NCBI RefSeq assembly: GCF_044762665.1
Contig: NZ_JBIWES010000001.1
Span: 248,001-312,000, forward strand
DNA from: Peribacillus frigoritolerans_B
GTDB lineage: Bacteria > Bacillota > Bacilli > Bacillales > DSM-1321
DNA length: 64,000 nucleotides
Reading direction: 5' to 3'
The first letter of the stretch is position 1. Each line of letters begins with the position of its first letter. Shown in pieces: positions 54,105-63,475 of the stretch. A model generated the notes under the pieces. That model was given only the letters and a program-made list of their open reading frames with translations, had not been told where the DNA came from and ran no database searches. The position numbers and the translations under genes were made by a program.

Positions 54105-56102
54105 TCAAGAAGCAGAAGATTGCTTTTCAGAAATAGAAAATGCACTCTCTTCCTCTAATGGGTCATGTTCATTTTGGAAAATGATGTTTTGGATGTAGTC
54201 ATAGGTATTTTCTGTATTGTGACCGCTTGTGCACTCCATTAATTTTGAGAATTGTGCAATATGGAAAGGTGATTGCGGGTTATTGTAATTGTAAACAATT
54301 TCAGAGTGCAAATCTTTGAATCTCTCTACTATGCCGCCAAAAGCAATTTCTTTCTGAAGAATGTTTGGCGCACCATATTCCACCTCTGCCAGAGCCTTGT
54401 CTTCCCAATAGAAGATTACATTACTTCCACCTGCAAACGCATAGAAAGTAATAGAAGAATAATCGGATATGACAACTTTACTGTTTAATAGAGCATCCTT
54501 TATGTCCCCTACATAAAACGATTCTTCGTATTTATCATATATATCCGGGAACTGTTCTTGAAGTATGATTCTTGATTTAGGATGGAGAATGACATTGATT
54601 TTTTTATCTTTGTAGAACTTCTCTTTTCGGATCAATTCTAAGAATGAGAAATACCGGTCTAAATAGCTTCCAACTTCAATGCTTCCTGTGAGGTCCCATG
54701 GCCTCCATGTAAGCATAAATGTAATTTGATTTTTTTCATTTTGTTGTTCCTTGACATATAAATCAATATTAGGCAGCCCTGTTACCATCAGTTCTTTTTC
54801 CGTATAACCTGTATTTTTAAGGAATAAGTTTTTCTCAAAATTGGAATTTACGAGCATGTAATCCGGTGCAATCGGCACTTTACGGTTAAAGTAACCGCGT
54901 TCGAAAATATTGGTTGCCATACATGGTCCATGCTGCAACATTATTTTTTTATCAGTTGAAAGAACCTTTTTCTTAATTAAGTAATCGTTATCGTACAATC
55001 GGCGTTGTATATGGCCCACAAGATCGGAAGATTGAAAGCTTCTGGCTAAAAAGATGTGATAGAAAGCAAGAAAACTATTTTTCCCAACAAGGGCCCTGCC
55101 GTATTGCTGCTTAAGATTTTGGAATTCGGGGTGGCCTTTTTCTAAGATATAAACGCAGGAATCCCCCATCTTGAATGCATATTTAAACAGTTCAAAGGCA
55201 GATTCCGAAGCCCCTGCACTGAATTTTTCAAAATAGATATCGTATTTTTTTTTGTTTAGTGAAAAAAGGCTGATCAGATAAGCAAATCTTTCTTTAATGA
55301 TAATGCTTTTGCTCATTATACTTGTTAATACGATAACGTATTGACCTGTTATAGACTTTCGAATGAAAAGTTCATTATTCATCTGCCCCAAACGATAGGA
55401 GCGGGTGTTGTACAGATAGTGATTTTTATTGTATTTGTGCTTAGAGTCTGATTTAAAATTATACCAATAATCATGATCAGCGTGACTGAGCTTGATAAAA
55501 ATAGGCGTATTAATCTCGCTAGTGTTTACATAATGTTTATAAATTTCCTTCATTGGTATGAAAGACCAGTAGGTATGAATGAATATGGATATCTTCCCTG
55601 TCTTCATTGCAAATTTCTCTCTTATTTTGACTGGAAAGAGAAAATGCACTTTGAAATTTATGCTTTTATCGTAACCGAAAGATAAATACACGTCTTTAAA
55701 CGAATAATTTCTGCTGCGCATGACCCCAACAAATAGGAAGTGAAAAAATAAAAGGAATACTAAACTTTTGAAAAACGGGCTTTTCTCTATCTTATCCAAT
55801 GTTTTGTCTATCTGCAGATTTTTTTGATTTGTTTTAACGAAAGAAAGTTTGCAGTTTGTATCAACGAAGAAAATAATTCTTTCCTTAACATTTCCTTTCT
55901 TTGAAGTGATCGTTTGCAGGATTGTCATTGGTTCATATCCTGAAAGAGTAACCGTATTGTTCGTTTTTTGACTATAGACGAAATACTTCATATTATATTT
56001 TCTTTTTTTACTAATACTCTTAGTGCCATTGAAAAGGCAATAGTCATCTGCTAAAACAGGATTTCCATTTTCAAGATGACCATAAACAGTTTCTTGTTTC
56101 AA
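54105..56102 (-). CDS. CDP-glycerol glycerophosphotransferase-like protein (TagF/TagB family)
   Basis: About 665 residues. The C-terminal two thirds carry the family motifs: GKNSFLAFYHIFLARS, LQHGPC, then MLTWRPWDLTGSIE, VILHPKS and VISDYSSITFYAFAGGSNVI with the catalytic DYSS. The N-terminal 300 residues are less familiar. TagF-type enzymes add glycerol-phosphate units of wall teichoic acid at the membrane surface. A TTG at 56102 with GGGGGG six bases upstream is the best start; a TTG at 56192 lacks a site. It stands alone, without other tag genes. Confidence 0.82.
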   Translation of the reverse strand: MKQETVYGHLENGNPVLADDYCLFNGTKSISKKRKYNMKYFVYSQKTNNTVTLSGYEPMTILQTITSKKGNVKERIIFFVDTNCKLSFVKTNQKNLQIDKTLDKIEKSPFFKSLVFLLFFHFLFVGVMRSRNYSFKDVYLSFGYDKSINFKVHFLFPVKIREKFAMKTGKISIFIHTYWSFIPMKEIYKHYVNTSEINTPIFIKLSHADHDYWYNFKSDSKHKYNKNHYLYNTRSYRLGQMNNELFIRKSITGQYVIVLTSIMSKSIIIKERFAYLISLFSLNKKKYDIYFEKFSAGASESAFELFKYAFKMGDSCVYILEKGHPEFQNLKQQYGRALVGKNSFLAFYHIFLARSFQSSDLVGHIQRRLYDNDYLIKKKVLSTDKKIMLQHGPCMATNIFERGYFNRKVPIAPDYMLVNSNFEKNLFLKNTGYTEKELMVTGLPNIDLYVKEQQNEKNQITFMLTWRPWDLTGSIEVGSYLDRYFSFLELIRKEKFYKDKKINVILHPKSRIILQEQFPDIYDKYEESFYVGDIKDALLNSKVVISDYSSITFYAFAGGSNVIFYWEDKALAEVEYGAPNILQKEIAFGGIVERFKDLHSEIVYNYNNPQSPFHIAQFSKLMECTSGHNTENTYDYIQNIIFQNEHDPLEEESAFSISEKQSSAS

Positions 56103-56317
56103 AGCTTTCCCCCCATGTTTTCCGGTACTTGTAATCCTACGGCATATTTTGCCGGTACCTTTGTCACAGCCTATATTTTGAAAAAAAGACAATATACCTA
56201 TGATATTATACTAGTTATACACTTCATTGTAATTATAATTTAAAAAAACTTTATCTTTTGTTTGTTCATCCAAATAGCCGTCGTGTAACTTTCCCTTATT
56301 GTAGCCATAATCATAAA

Positions 56318-56346
56318 CAGCCCCCAATTAGATTATTGGGGGCTGC
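56318..56346 (-). terminator. Terminator of the subtilisin-like gene
   Basis: AGCCCCCAAT and ATTGGGGGCT form a perfect ten-base stem just behind the protease stop codon. Confidence 0.75.
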
Positions 56347-56359
56347 TCCTGTTTTTCTA

Positions 56360-58243
56360 TCACTTTTTAACTGTTACTTTTCTTGATTCGCTTACGTTTT
56401 TTGCTTTATCTTTGGCATGAATATATAGGTTCTTCCCGGCTTTTTGCTTGGGGATTCTAACCGAGAATGTACCTTTGGTCGTTGCTGTGGCAGAGCCGAT
56501 CACTTTTTTTGATGCTTTGATGAACACTGTGGAGTTAGCCTCTGCTTTGCCCGTTACTATTGTCGTTTTTGTCGTGACTGTATTGACCGTCGGTTTACTT
56601 GGTGCTGTTTTGTCTGCAACGGTCACGGTTTTGATCGAGCTAATATTTCCCGCTTTATCGGTTGCTGTAACGGATAGGACTTTTCCGGCTTTTTGTTTTT
56701 TTGACATCGTTACGGTGAAATTCCCTGCGCTGTTGGAATTTGCTTTGCCTAGAACCGTACTGCCGGTTTTGACGGTGACGGAAGAGCTTGCTTCCGCTTT
56801 GCCGGTTACTTTTACGGTATTGTCACCCACCGCATTTACGGACGGTCTTGCAGGAGCCGTTTTATCTGCCACTTTAAATGAAACGGGTATACTTTTATTT
56901 CCCGCTTTATCGATGAGCCTAGTAGAGATGGTCGTGCCGGCTGTTTGTTTTGCGATAATCGCTGTAAACGTTTTTTCTCCATTGATCTTCACTGTGGCGA
57001 GTTGTTTTTTATCGGTATAAATGGAGACGGTCCCCGTTTTGAAATCTGCAGGGATTTTCCCATTGATCTTGGTGTCCTTATCGGATATCGCGGTCACGGC
57101 CGGTTTGGTCAGCGTCTTCATTTCCAGTGCTTTTTTGGCATTGACCCGCCCGTTTCCATAGTAAATGTCTTTCCCTTTTGTACCTAGGTCCACGGCTGAA
57201 TCATAGAGGCGGTATTCGACCTCCGTTTTGTTGAGCTTGGGCTCATGGGACCAAATAAGTGCCGCTACACCCGCCACCATCGGCGTGGCCATCGATGTTC
57301 CGCTCATCCAGCCGTATTTATCATTTGGCAAGGTTGAAAGGATATCATCTCCAGGGGCCGCAATATCGACTGATGAATGATAGTTGGAATAACTGGGACG
57401 CTTGTCACTTGAGTTAGTGGCAGCAACGGAAATGACGTGGCTGAATGCAGCTGGGTACACACGCTGTACATTTTTCCCCATATCCCCTTCATTCCCGGCA
57501 GCCGCGACGATCAGTACGCCTTTTTTATAGGCTTCCTGGACGGCCTTGTTCAAGGATTCCGAATAACTGGTGTCGCCTAAACTCATATTGATGATGTTTG
57601 CCTTTTGCTGAACGGCATAATGTATTGCGTCAATGATATCGGCAGTATCGGCATACTTTCCATCAAAGACGTTAATTGGCATAAGTTTAACGGTCGGAGC
57701 AACACCCGTTCCGCCTATGCCATTGTTCGCAGAACCGGCAATGATGCCGGCGATATGCGTTCCATGCGTCCCTTTTGGTACGATATGCTTCCGGTTGCGT
57801 ATCGTATCATAGGCATTGACGATCCTCCCTTTTAAATCTTCGTGGTTGCGATCGACGCCGTCGTCAATGATGGCCACGATCAATTCCTTCGATCCCATGG
57901 ATTTTGTCCATGCTGCACCCGTACCAAGCTTTTTATGGTGCCACTGGTCTATGTAGGCTGGATCGTTCGGGCTTTCCATCTTCTTGAAAAGATAGTTTGG
58001 TTCTGCATATTCCACATTCTTCTGTTCTTCAAGCTCCTCGATCAGGTTGTCGGTCGTTTCCCCTTTAGGAACCTCCACCTTTTCTATCAACTCGTTGATC
58101 GGCTCATCGTCCGTCTCTTTATACTTGACGATGACACCATCAGATTGCGGCGTTTCTTCTGCAGATGCAGCATCTGGCTGGTAGATTGGCAGAATCATAA
58201 ACAGTAATAATACCGGCAGTATGGCCTGAATAAGTTTGTGCAT
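56360..58243 (-). CDS. Secreted subtilisin-like S8 protease with C-terminal Ig-like repeats
   Basis: 627 residues from the ATG behind GGAGTG. A signal peptide (about 1-28) and an I9-type propeptide (about 35-90) are followed by the S8 domain with D127 (IIDDGVD), H160 (GTHGTHIAG), the oxyanion Asn in AAAGNEG and S317 (SGTSMATP). About three bacterial Ig-like repeats with DKTAP linkers and TGKAEASS cores follow, likely for wall or matrix binding. No sortase motif or membrane anchor at the end. Confidence 0.93.
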   Translation of the reverse strand: MHKLIQAILPVLLLFMILPIYQPDAASAEETPQSDGVIVKYKETDDEPINELIEKVEVPKGETTDNLIEELEEQKNVEYAEPNYLFKKMESPNDPAYIDQWHHKKLGTGAAWTKSMGSKELIVAIIDDGVDRNHEDLKGRIVNAYDTIRNRKHIVPKGTHGTHIAGIIAGSANNGIGGTGVAPTVKLMPINVFDGKYADTADIIDAIHYAVQQKANIINMSLGDTSYSESLNKAVQEAYKKGVLIVAAAGNEGDMGKNVQRVYPAAFSHVISVAATNSSDKRPSYSNYHSSVDIAAPGDDILSTLPNDKYGWMSGTSMATPMVAGVAALIWSHEPKLNKTEVEYRLYDSAVDLGTKGKDIYYGNGRVNAKKALEMKTLTKPAVTAISDKDTKINGKIPADFKTGTVSIYTDKKQLATVKINGEKTFTAIIAKQTAGTTISTRLIDKAGNKSIPVSFKVADKTAPARPSVNAVGDNTVKVTGKAEASSSVTVKTGSTVLGKANSNSAGNFTVTMSKKQKAGKVLSVTATDKAGNISSIKTVTVADKTAPSKPTVNTVTTKTTIVTGKAEANSTVFIKASKKVIGSATATTKGTFSVRIPKQKAGKNLYIHAKDKAKNVSESRKVTVKK

Positions 58244-58498
58244 ACAATCACTCCAAAAAATTTGATTAAGAATAGCTATCGATGAGGTTATATCATGAAC
58301 CATTTCTACTATTATTCCTAACTAGATTGTATACCGACTGATATGGTTTTACTAACCTTTTTATCTAGTTAAATTAACTTATTTACACAACAAAAAAACC
58401 ACTATAAAGCAGTCTCAGATTGTCGACAATATAGCGTTCTAACAAAGCGGTTGACTGTAGACAAACTTGATAATAATTGATTACTTTAAAATTTGCAC
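58244..58498. other. Upstream region of the protease gene
   Basis: AT-rich non-coding DNA next to repeat family 1, copy B. No gene seen. Confidence 0.4.
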
Positions 58499-58626
58499 TT
58501 TGATTTCCACTCCAGGCACTCGCTTTCCGCGGGCGGTCCGGGAGCCCCCTCGGCGCTTCGCGCCTGTGGGGTCTCCCCTGGACTCGCTTTTCCCGCAGGA
58601 GTCTCGTGCCTTCCGTTCCAATCAAC
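58499..58626. repeat. Dispersed GC-rich repeat, family 1, copy B
   Basis: Inverted relative to copy A: TGATTTCCACTCCAGGC... ending TTCCAATCAAC, with the inner CCCGCAGGAGTCTCG block being the complement of that in copy A. Open frames across it are composition artefacts. Confidence 0.75.
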
Positions 58627-58752
58627 TTCGTTTGAAAAATTCAGATAGAAGCACTTTTGTCTAATAAAGGGAGTTCCGATTGGTCTAATCCTAAACCATG
58701 ATTTTAAAACAAGACTAGATTATACTTAATGTTTTTTTAATGTAATCCTTAT

Positions 58753-58888
58753 TGGATTGAAGAAATTTGCGGCACTCCTGCCGAATAAATGGCTAGCCGA
58801 GACACCGCAGCCGCTTGCTTTTATGCGGCTTGGCAGACAGTCGGCGGAAAAGGGAGCCGATTTCTGAAATCAACTGGATCTTTTTTTA
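58753..58888. repeat. Dispersed repeat, family 2, copy A
   Basis: Shares CTTGGCAGACAGTCGGC and TTTCTGAAATCAACTGGA, plus a CAGCCGC/GCGGCT hairpin, with copy B at 59829-59946. Non-coding. Confidence 0.7.
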
Positions 58889-58936
58889 TAATAAGGCTTT
58901 GTTAAGTAGTATTGTTGTTTTTCAGGTATAAAATAT

Positions 58937-58961
58937 GGGAACGTCCGATCTGGACGTTCCC
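58937..58961 (-). terminator. Terminator after the DinB-like gene
   Basis: GGGAACGTCC and GGACGTTCCC form a perfect ten-base stem with a five-base loop, 60 bases behind the DinB-like stop codon. Only short T runs follow on either strand. Confidence 0.6.
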
Positions 58962-59019
58962 GTTCTTATTCCATTAAAGCCCCCTATAATCGAATAACTG
59001 TAAAGCTAATGAAGCTTTT

Positions 59020-59514
59020 TTAAAAGCTGCGTTTCTCTGGCCAAGCCCCTTGCATTTTACTTAGGAATACAATTTGCCCAATATGATATGCGTCGTGCAT
59101 TGCTAAACTCTTCAGTTCAAGCACTAATGAATTATCTTCTCCTGGGACCTGTCTATACAAATCTTCATGTTCTGATTTTGCTAGTATTTTTCCAAGTTCA
59201 CGATGAACATAAAAGTATTCTTGTTTTGTTTCCTTCCAATTTTCTATCGTCTCAGTTGGTAATCGAAATGTAGATTCATTATTTTCCGCCTGTGGTTCCT
59301 TCGCTGTTTCACCAAGAAATCGCATCAGAAATCTCTTTTCATAGAAAAGTAAATGACAAACTAATTCCCAAATGGAATTCATTACCCCATCAGCTGGTTT
59401 CCAAATTGCCTGTTCAAAAGTAATGTCCTCTAGCACTTTTTCAAGTGGTGGAAACCAGTCTTCTTCATCTAAGCAGCTTGCCCATTGTTGTAACAAAAGT
59501 GTCTTTACATCCAT
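59020..59514 (-). CDS. DinB-superfamily protein
   Basis: 164 residues from the ATG behind GGAGGG. The four-helix DinB fold is suggested by the spaced histidines H54 (LVCHLLFYEK), H140 and H144 (AMHDAYHIGQ), the usual metal triad. DinB/YfiT-like proteins are metal-dependent, some being thiol transferases. Substrate unknown; it stands alone. Confidence 0.85.
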   Translation of the reverse strand: MDVKTLLLQQWASCLDEEDWFPPLEKVLEDITFEQAIWKPADGVMNSIWELVCHLLFYEKRFLMRFLGETAKEPQAENNESTFRLPTETIENWKETKQEYFYVHRELGKILAKSEHEDLYRQVPGEDNSLVLELKSLAMHDAYHIGQIVFLSKMQGAWPEKRSF

Positions 59515-59828
59515 TTTCTCTTCCCTCCAATTTAATCCCTTTAATAGATAATCCCTTTGGTCAAAATTCATTTTTGGCGTGTTGTAGATAGATCACTAAT
59601 TAAGGTGTCATACCAATTCCTTGTTCAATTAAACTGGCCCTTTATCGGAACAATGAACGCTCCATTATTTGGAATATTCTGATAACCTTAGTTTATCATA
59701 AGTTGTGTTAACTGAGAAAGAACAACTTTCTAAAACCGTTTGGTCATCGTAAAGTTATCTTTTATATGTTTGATGGTATCTAAGAATTGGAACCAGCTCA
59801 AATAATGGTCTAGATATTTAATCGCTAC

Positions 59829-59946
59829 ACCATTGAAACGCTCCATATTACTGGCTGGCCAAGACCCCACAGCCGCCTACGGTGAGGAGGCTTGGCAGAC
59901 AGTCGGCTGAAAGGGAGCGGATTTCTGAAATCAACTGGAACTTTTT
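59829..59946. repeat. Dispersed repeat, family 2, copy B
   Basis: Same orientation as copy A, with CACAGCCGCCTACGGTGAGG in place of the CAGCCGCTTGCTTTTATGCG hairpin and the same CTTGGCAGACAGTCGGC and TTTCTGAAATCAACTGGA blocks. Confidence 0.7.
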
Positions 59947-59950
59947 AAAA

Positions 59951-59995
59951 ACAAAAACTGCAGGCAAACTCGCTTTTCCTCGAGTTCATCTGCAG
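59951..59995 (-). terminator. Terminator of the liv operon
   Basis: CTGCAGATGAACTCG and CGAGTTTGCCTGCAG pair with one internal mismatch and are followed on the reverse strand by TTTTTGTTTTT, 22 bases behind the livF stop. Confidence 0.85.
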
Positions 59996-60017
59996 TCTGT
60001 AACCACTATAAAACGGT

Positions 60018-60725
60018 TTAATGTCCCCCTAAATAGGCATTCTTGATTTCTTCGCTTGCTGTCAGTTCCTCTGATTTGCCTGATAGGACGATTCGGCCGG
60101 TTTCGACAACATAGGCCCTGTCCGCGATGGATAGTGCTAAGTTGGCATTTTGTTCAACCAGCAGAATCGTTGTACCTGTTTTGTTGATTTCTTCGATGAT
60201 ATTAAAGATTTGCTTCACCAATAATGGGGCAAGTCCCATCGATGGCTCGTCCAATAACAGAAGCCGTGGCTTGGCCATGAGGGCCCTGCCCATCGCGAGC
60301 ATTTGCTGTTCCCCGCCGGAAAGGGTTCCGGATTGCTGTTTCAGACGCTCTAGCAAACGCGGGAATAATTCATAGACTTTCTCCATATCCTGCTTGATGC
60401 CTGCCTTATCTTTACGTAGATATGCACCAAGCTGAAGGTTTTCTTCGACGGTCATGTTAGCAAAGACCCGCCGGCCTTCAGGGACATGGGAGATGCCCAT
60501 TTTCACGATGGATTGTGCTGCCTTTCCGCCGATGGATTGCCCCTCGTATATGATCTGCCCTTGTTTTGGTTTTAATAGGCCGGAAATGCTTTTCAGCAAC
60601 GTGCTTTTCCCGGCTCCGTTCGCCCCGATCAAGGTTACGATTTCGCCTTCGTTAATAGAAAGCGAGATTCCTTTCAAGGCTTGAATGTTTCCGTAATAGA
60701 CGTTGATGTCCTCGATTTTTAACAT
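60018..60725 (-). CDS. livF: Branched-chain amino acid ABC transporter ATPase LivF
   Basis: 235 residues. Walker A LIGANGAGKSTLLKS, signature LSGGEQQMLAMGRAL and Walker B LLLDEPSMGLAP are present, the latter with the S-M-G-L-A typical of LivF. Second ATPase of a HAAT-family importer. Its start touches the stop of livG. Confidence 0.94.
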   Translation of the reverse strand: MLKIEDINVYYGNIQALKGISLSINEGEIVTLIGANGAGKSTLLKSISGLLKPKQGQIIYEGQSIGGKAAQSIVKMGISHVPEGRRVFANMTVEENLQLGAYLRKDKAGIKQDMEKVYELFPRLLERLKQQSGTLSGGEQQMLAMGRALMAKPRLLLLDEPSMGLAPLLVKQIFNIIEEINKTGTTILLVEQNANLALSIADRAYVVETGRIVLSGKSEELTASEEIKNAYLGGH

Positions 60726-61507
60726 TATGAAACCTCCTCGCCCAGATAGGCCTCGATGACTTTTGGATTGTTACGGATTTCCTCTGGCTTTCCTTGAGCG
60801 ATCAGTTGTCCGTGATCGAGTACATATATGCGTTCGCAAACACCCATCACAAGCGGCATATCATGTTCTATCAATAATACGGTTAAATCGAATTTCTCAC
60901 GGATGAGAGCAATCAGGTTCATGAGTTCGTGCGTTTCCTGGGGGTTCATCCCCGCTGCCGGTTCATCGAGCAAAAGCAGTTTCGGGTTGGCGGCAAGTGC
61001 ACGGGCGATCTCCAAACGTCTTTGTTTACCATATGGCAGGTTCTTTGCCTTTTCATCCTTATATTGATCAAGGTTGAAGATCTTCAGGAACTCAATCGCT
61101 TTTTCATCCATTTCCTTTTCGCCTTTAAAATGGATCGGCATGCGGAAGATCGAACTTAAGATGCCATGCTTCGAAAGCGAATGGTAAGCCACTTTAACAT
61201 TATCGATCACGGATAGTTCACTGAATAAGCGAATGTTCTGGAATGTCCGGCTGATCCCTTTTTGCGTGATTTTATATGGAGGCAGTTTTCTTAAGTTCTC
61301 ACCTTCCAAGGAAATAGTGCCCTCCGTCGGGACGTAAACTCCTGTCAGCAAGTTAAAGAAAGTTGTTTTTCCAGCGCCGTTCGGTCCGATCAAGCCAATT
61401 AGTTCTCCTGGATATAACTCGACGTTAACATCAGAAACGGCTTTAAGCCCTCCGAATTGGATGCCGACCGAATCGACTTTAAGCAGCGGTGTTTTTATTT
61501 TTTTCAT
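60725..61507 (-). CDS. livG: Branched-chain amino acid ABC transporter ATPase LivG
   Basis: 260 residues. Walker A LIGPNGAGKTTFFNLLTG, the family motif GISRTFQNIRLF, signature LPYGKQRRLEIARAL and Walker B LLLDEPAAGMNP. Overlaps the end of livM by 29 bases; AAAGGAGG lies inside livM. Confidence 0.95.
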   Translation of the reverse strand: MKKIKTPLLKVDSVGIQFGGLKAVSDVNVELYPGELIGLIGPNGAGKTTFFNLLTGVYVPTEGTISLEGENLRKLPPYKITQKGISRTFQNIRLFSELSVIDNVKVAYHSLSKHGILSSIFRMPIHFKGEKEMDEKAIEFLKIFNLDQYKDEKAKNLPYGKQRRLEIARALAANPKLLLLDEPAAGMNPQETHELMNLIALIREKFDLTVLLIEHDMPLVMGVCERIYVLDHGQLIAQGKPEEIRNNPKVIEAYLGEEVS

Positions 61508-62444
61508 GGCTGCTTCCTCCTTTACGTTTGAACATGGATGTTATTTCTTTTGTCCCCATTAAACCTTGCGGGCGATAGAGCATCATCACGATAAGCACAA
61601 GACTGTAGATGATCATTCGTGTTTCCGGATAATCCTGCAGGAAAGTCGTGACTACCGTCAGTAATATCGCAGCCAATACGGCACCGGAAAGACTTCCTAG
61701 ACCGCCAAGTACGACAAGGATCAAAATATCAAATGATTTCAGGAATCCGAAGTTAGATGGCTGGATGATATAGAAGTTATGAGCGTAAAGCCCCCCAGCG
61801 ATACCGGCAAAAAAAGCACCGATCGCAAAGGCGACAACTTTGTAATAGGTCGTGTTGATTCCCATCGAATCGGCAGCCGTTTCGTCCTCGCGGATCGATA
61901 TGCAGGCTCTTCCGTGGGTCGAGCTAGTAAAGTTTCGGATGACGATGATCGTTACGATGACGGAAGCGAATACCCACGGCCAAGTGGTCAAATGGGAAAC
62001 CTGCATGCCGCTCGCCCCGCCGACATAATCGATATTCAAAAGCATGATCCGGACGATTTCCCCAAAACCCAGGGTCGCAATCGCCAGGTAGTCACCTTTT
62101 AAGCGTAAGCTTGGAATTCCGATGATCAATCCTGCCAGCGCTGACGCCAAACCGCCGACTATCAATGCCGCATAAAATGGCATTTCCAGCTTCATCGTCA
62201 TGACGGCTGAAGCATAGGCACCGACTGCCAGGAATCCGGCATGTCCGATGGAGAACTGCCCGGTTATCCCGATGATCAAGTGCAGGCTCGCTGCCAGAAT
62301 GATATTGATCCCGATGAACATGAGCGTATTTTGATAAAAAGGATTTAGCGATCCGCCGCCGATTAACACTTGAACTACGGCGAAAAAGATCAATGATAGT
62401 GAAATCGAGAGCCAAAAACCTTTTGCTCGCTTAATTGTAGTCAT
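61479..62444 (-). CDS. livM: Branched-chain amino acid ABC transporter permease LivM
   Basis: 321 residues, about nine membrane helices. GITGQFSIGHAGFLAVGAYA and LRLKGDYLAIATLGFGEIVR are hallmark motifs. Pairs with LivH in the membrane. Confidence 0.94.
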   Translation of the reverse strand: MTTIKRAKGFWLSISLSLIFFAVVQVLIGGGSLNPFYQNTLMFIGINIILAASLHLIIGITGQFSIGHAGFLAVGAYASAVMTMKLEMPFYAALIVGGLASALAGLIIGIPSLRLKGDYLAIATLGFGEIVRIMLLNIDYVGGASGMQVSHLTTWPWVFASVIVTIIVIRNFTSSTHGRACISIREDETAADSMGINTTYYKVVAFAIGAFFAGIAGGLYAHNFYIIQPSNFGFLKSFDILILVVLGGLGSLSGAVLAAILLTVVTTFLQDYPETRMIIYSLVLIVMMLYRPQGLMGTKEITSMFKRKGGSSHEKNKNTAA

Positions 62445-62457
62445 TGCTTTGTCTCCC

Positions 62458-63336
62458 CTATACTTTTTCTTTTTTGTTTTTACCGAATAAGCCTTGTGGC
62501 ATGAAAATCAAGATAAGAATCAGTACGACGAAGGCTACAGCATCACGCCATAATGAGTAACCGGCGGCACTGACCAAAGCTTCGATGACACCTAGCAATA
62601 GGCCACCGACCATCGCGCCCGGTATAATCCCGATCCCTCCAAGTACGGCGGCAACGAATGCCTTCAATCCCGGAAGCACACCCATGAGCGGCTCGATCTT
62701 AATATAGTAAATACCGAAAATGACCCCTGCTGCCCCAGCCAATGCGGAACCGATTGCAAAGGTGGCAGAAATCGTATTATCGACATTTATTCCCATCAGC
62801 TTAGCTGCATCCGCATCGAAGGAAACGGCACGCATCGCTTTTCCTATTTTTGATTTATGAACGATGATTTGAAGGATGATCATCAAAACTACAGCCACTC
62901 CAAAAATCAAAACCGATTGACTATTGATGGAAACTCCAAAAATATTGAACTTGTCTGTCGGCAATACATCATTCGGATAAGCTTCCGGCTGTGCACCGCG
63001 GACGTAGATGAATCCGTATTCGATCAAAAGGGAAACACCGATGGCAGTGATAAGTGCCGCGATACGTGTTGCGTTACGCAATGGCTTGTACGCGATACGC
63101 TCGATCAATACCCCAAACAGCGCACAGACTGTCATCGAGATTAATAGGGCTGGCACGAATGACAGATCCAGAACCGTTATCGAATAAAACCCAACGAATG
63201 AGCCGACCATGAATACATCGCCATGTGCGAAGTTTATCAATTTAACAATCCCGTAAACCATCGTATATCCGAGAGCGATAAGGGCATAAATACTTCCTAG
63301 TGAAACCCCGTTTATTAACTGTTGTATCAATTCCAT
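62458..63336 (-). CDS. livH: Branched-chain amino acid ABC transporter permease LivH
   Basis: 292 residues, about eight membrane helices. It begins QLINGVSLGSIYALIALGYT with VYGIVKLINFAHGDVFMVGS, the LivH signature. GGAGAG precedes the ATG. Confidence 0.94.
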   Translation of the reverse strand: MELIQQLINGVSLGSIYALIALGYTMVYGIVKLINFAHGDVFMVGSFVGFYSITVLDLSFVPALLISMTVCALFGVLIERIAYKPLRNATRIAALITAIGVSLLIEYGFIYVRGAQPEAYPNDVLPTDKFNIFGVSINSQSVLIFGVAVVLMIILQIIVHKSKIGKAMRAVSFDADAAKLMGINVDNTISATFAIGSALAGAAGVIFGIYYIKIEPLMGVLPGLKAFVAAVLGGIGIIPGAMVGGLLLGVIEALVSAAGYSLWRDAVAFVVLILILIFMPQGLFGKNKKEKV

Positions 63337-63416
63337 GTTCGACTCTCCTTGAAAATCTAATTTTATGAGTGATTAGTCCAGACTCTAACGACCTGGCATG
63401 CCTGAAAAATGAGAAT

Positions 63417-63455
63417 TCGCCAGCACCTTCTTATTACTGAAGGGCCGGCGAAAGG
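63417..63455 (-). promoter_or_regulatory. Intercistronic hairpin behind the substrate-binding protein gene
   Basis: CGCC..CCTTC and GAAGG..GGCG form an imperfect stem between the binding-protein gene and livH, with a weak T run (CATTTTTC) further on. It may partly stop transcription so that more binding protein than permease is made. Confidence 0.45.
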
Positions 63456-63475
63456 TTTGGAGTTGTTCTCCGAAA

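Noticed and set aside
56448..57187. Long forward frames over the protease gene
   Set aside because: Shadows of the Ig-like repeats; hydrophobic nonsense without binding sites.
58383..58664. Frames of 80 and 65 residues on both strands
   Set aside because: Also produced by repeat family 1 (copy B).
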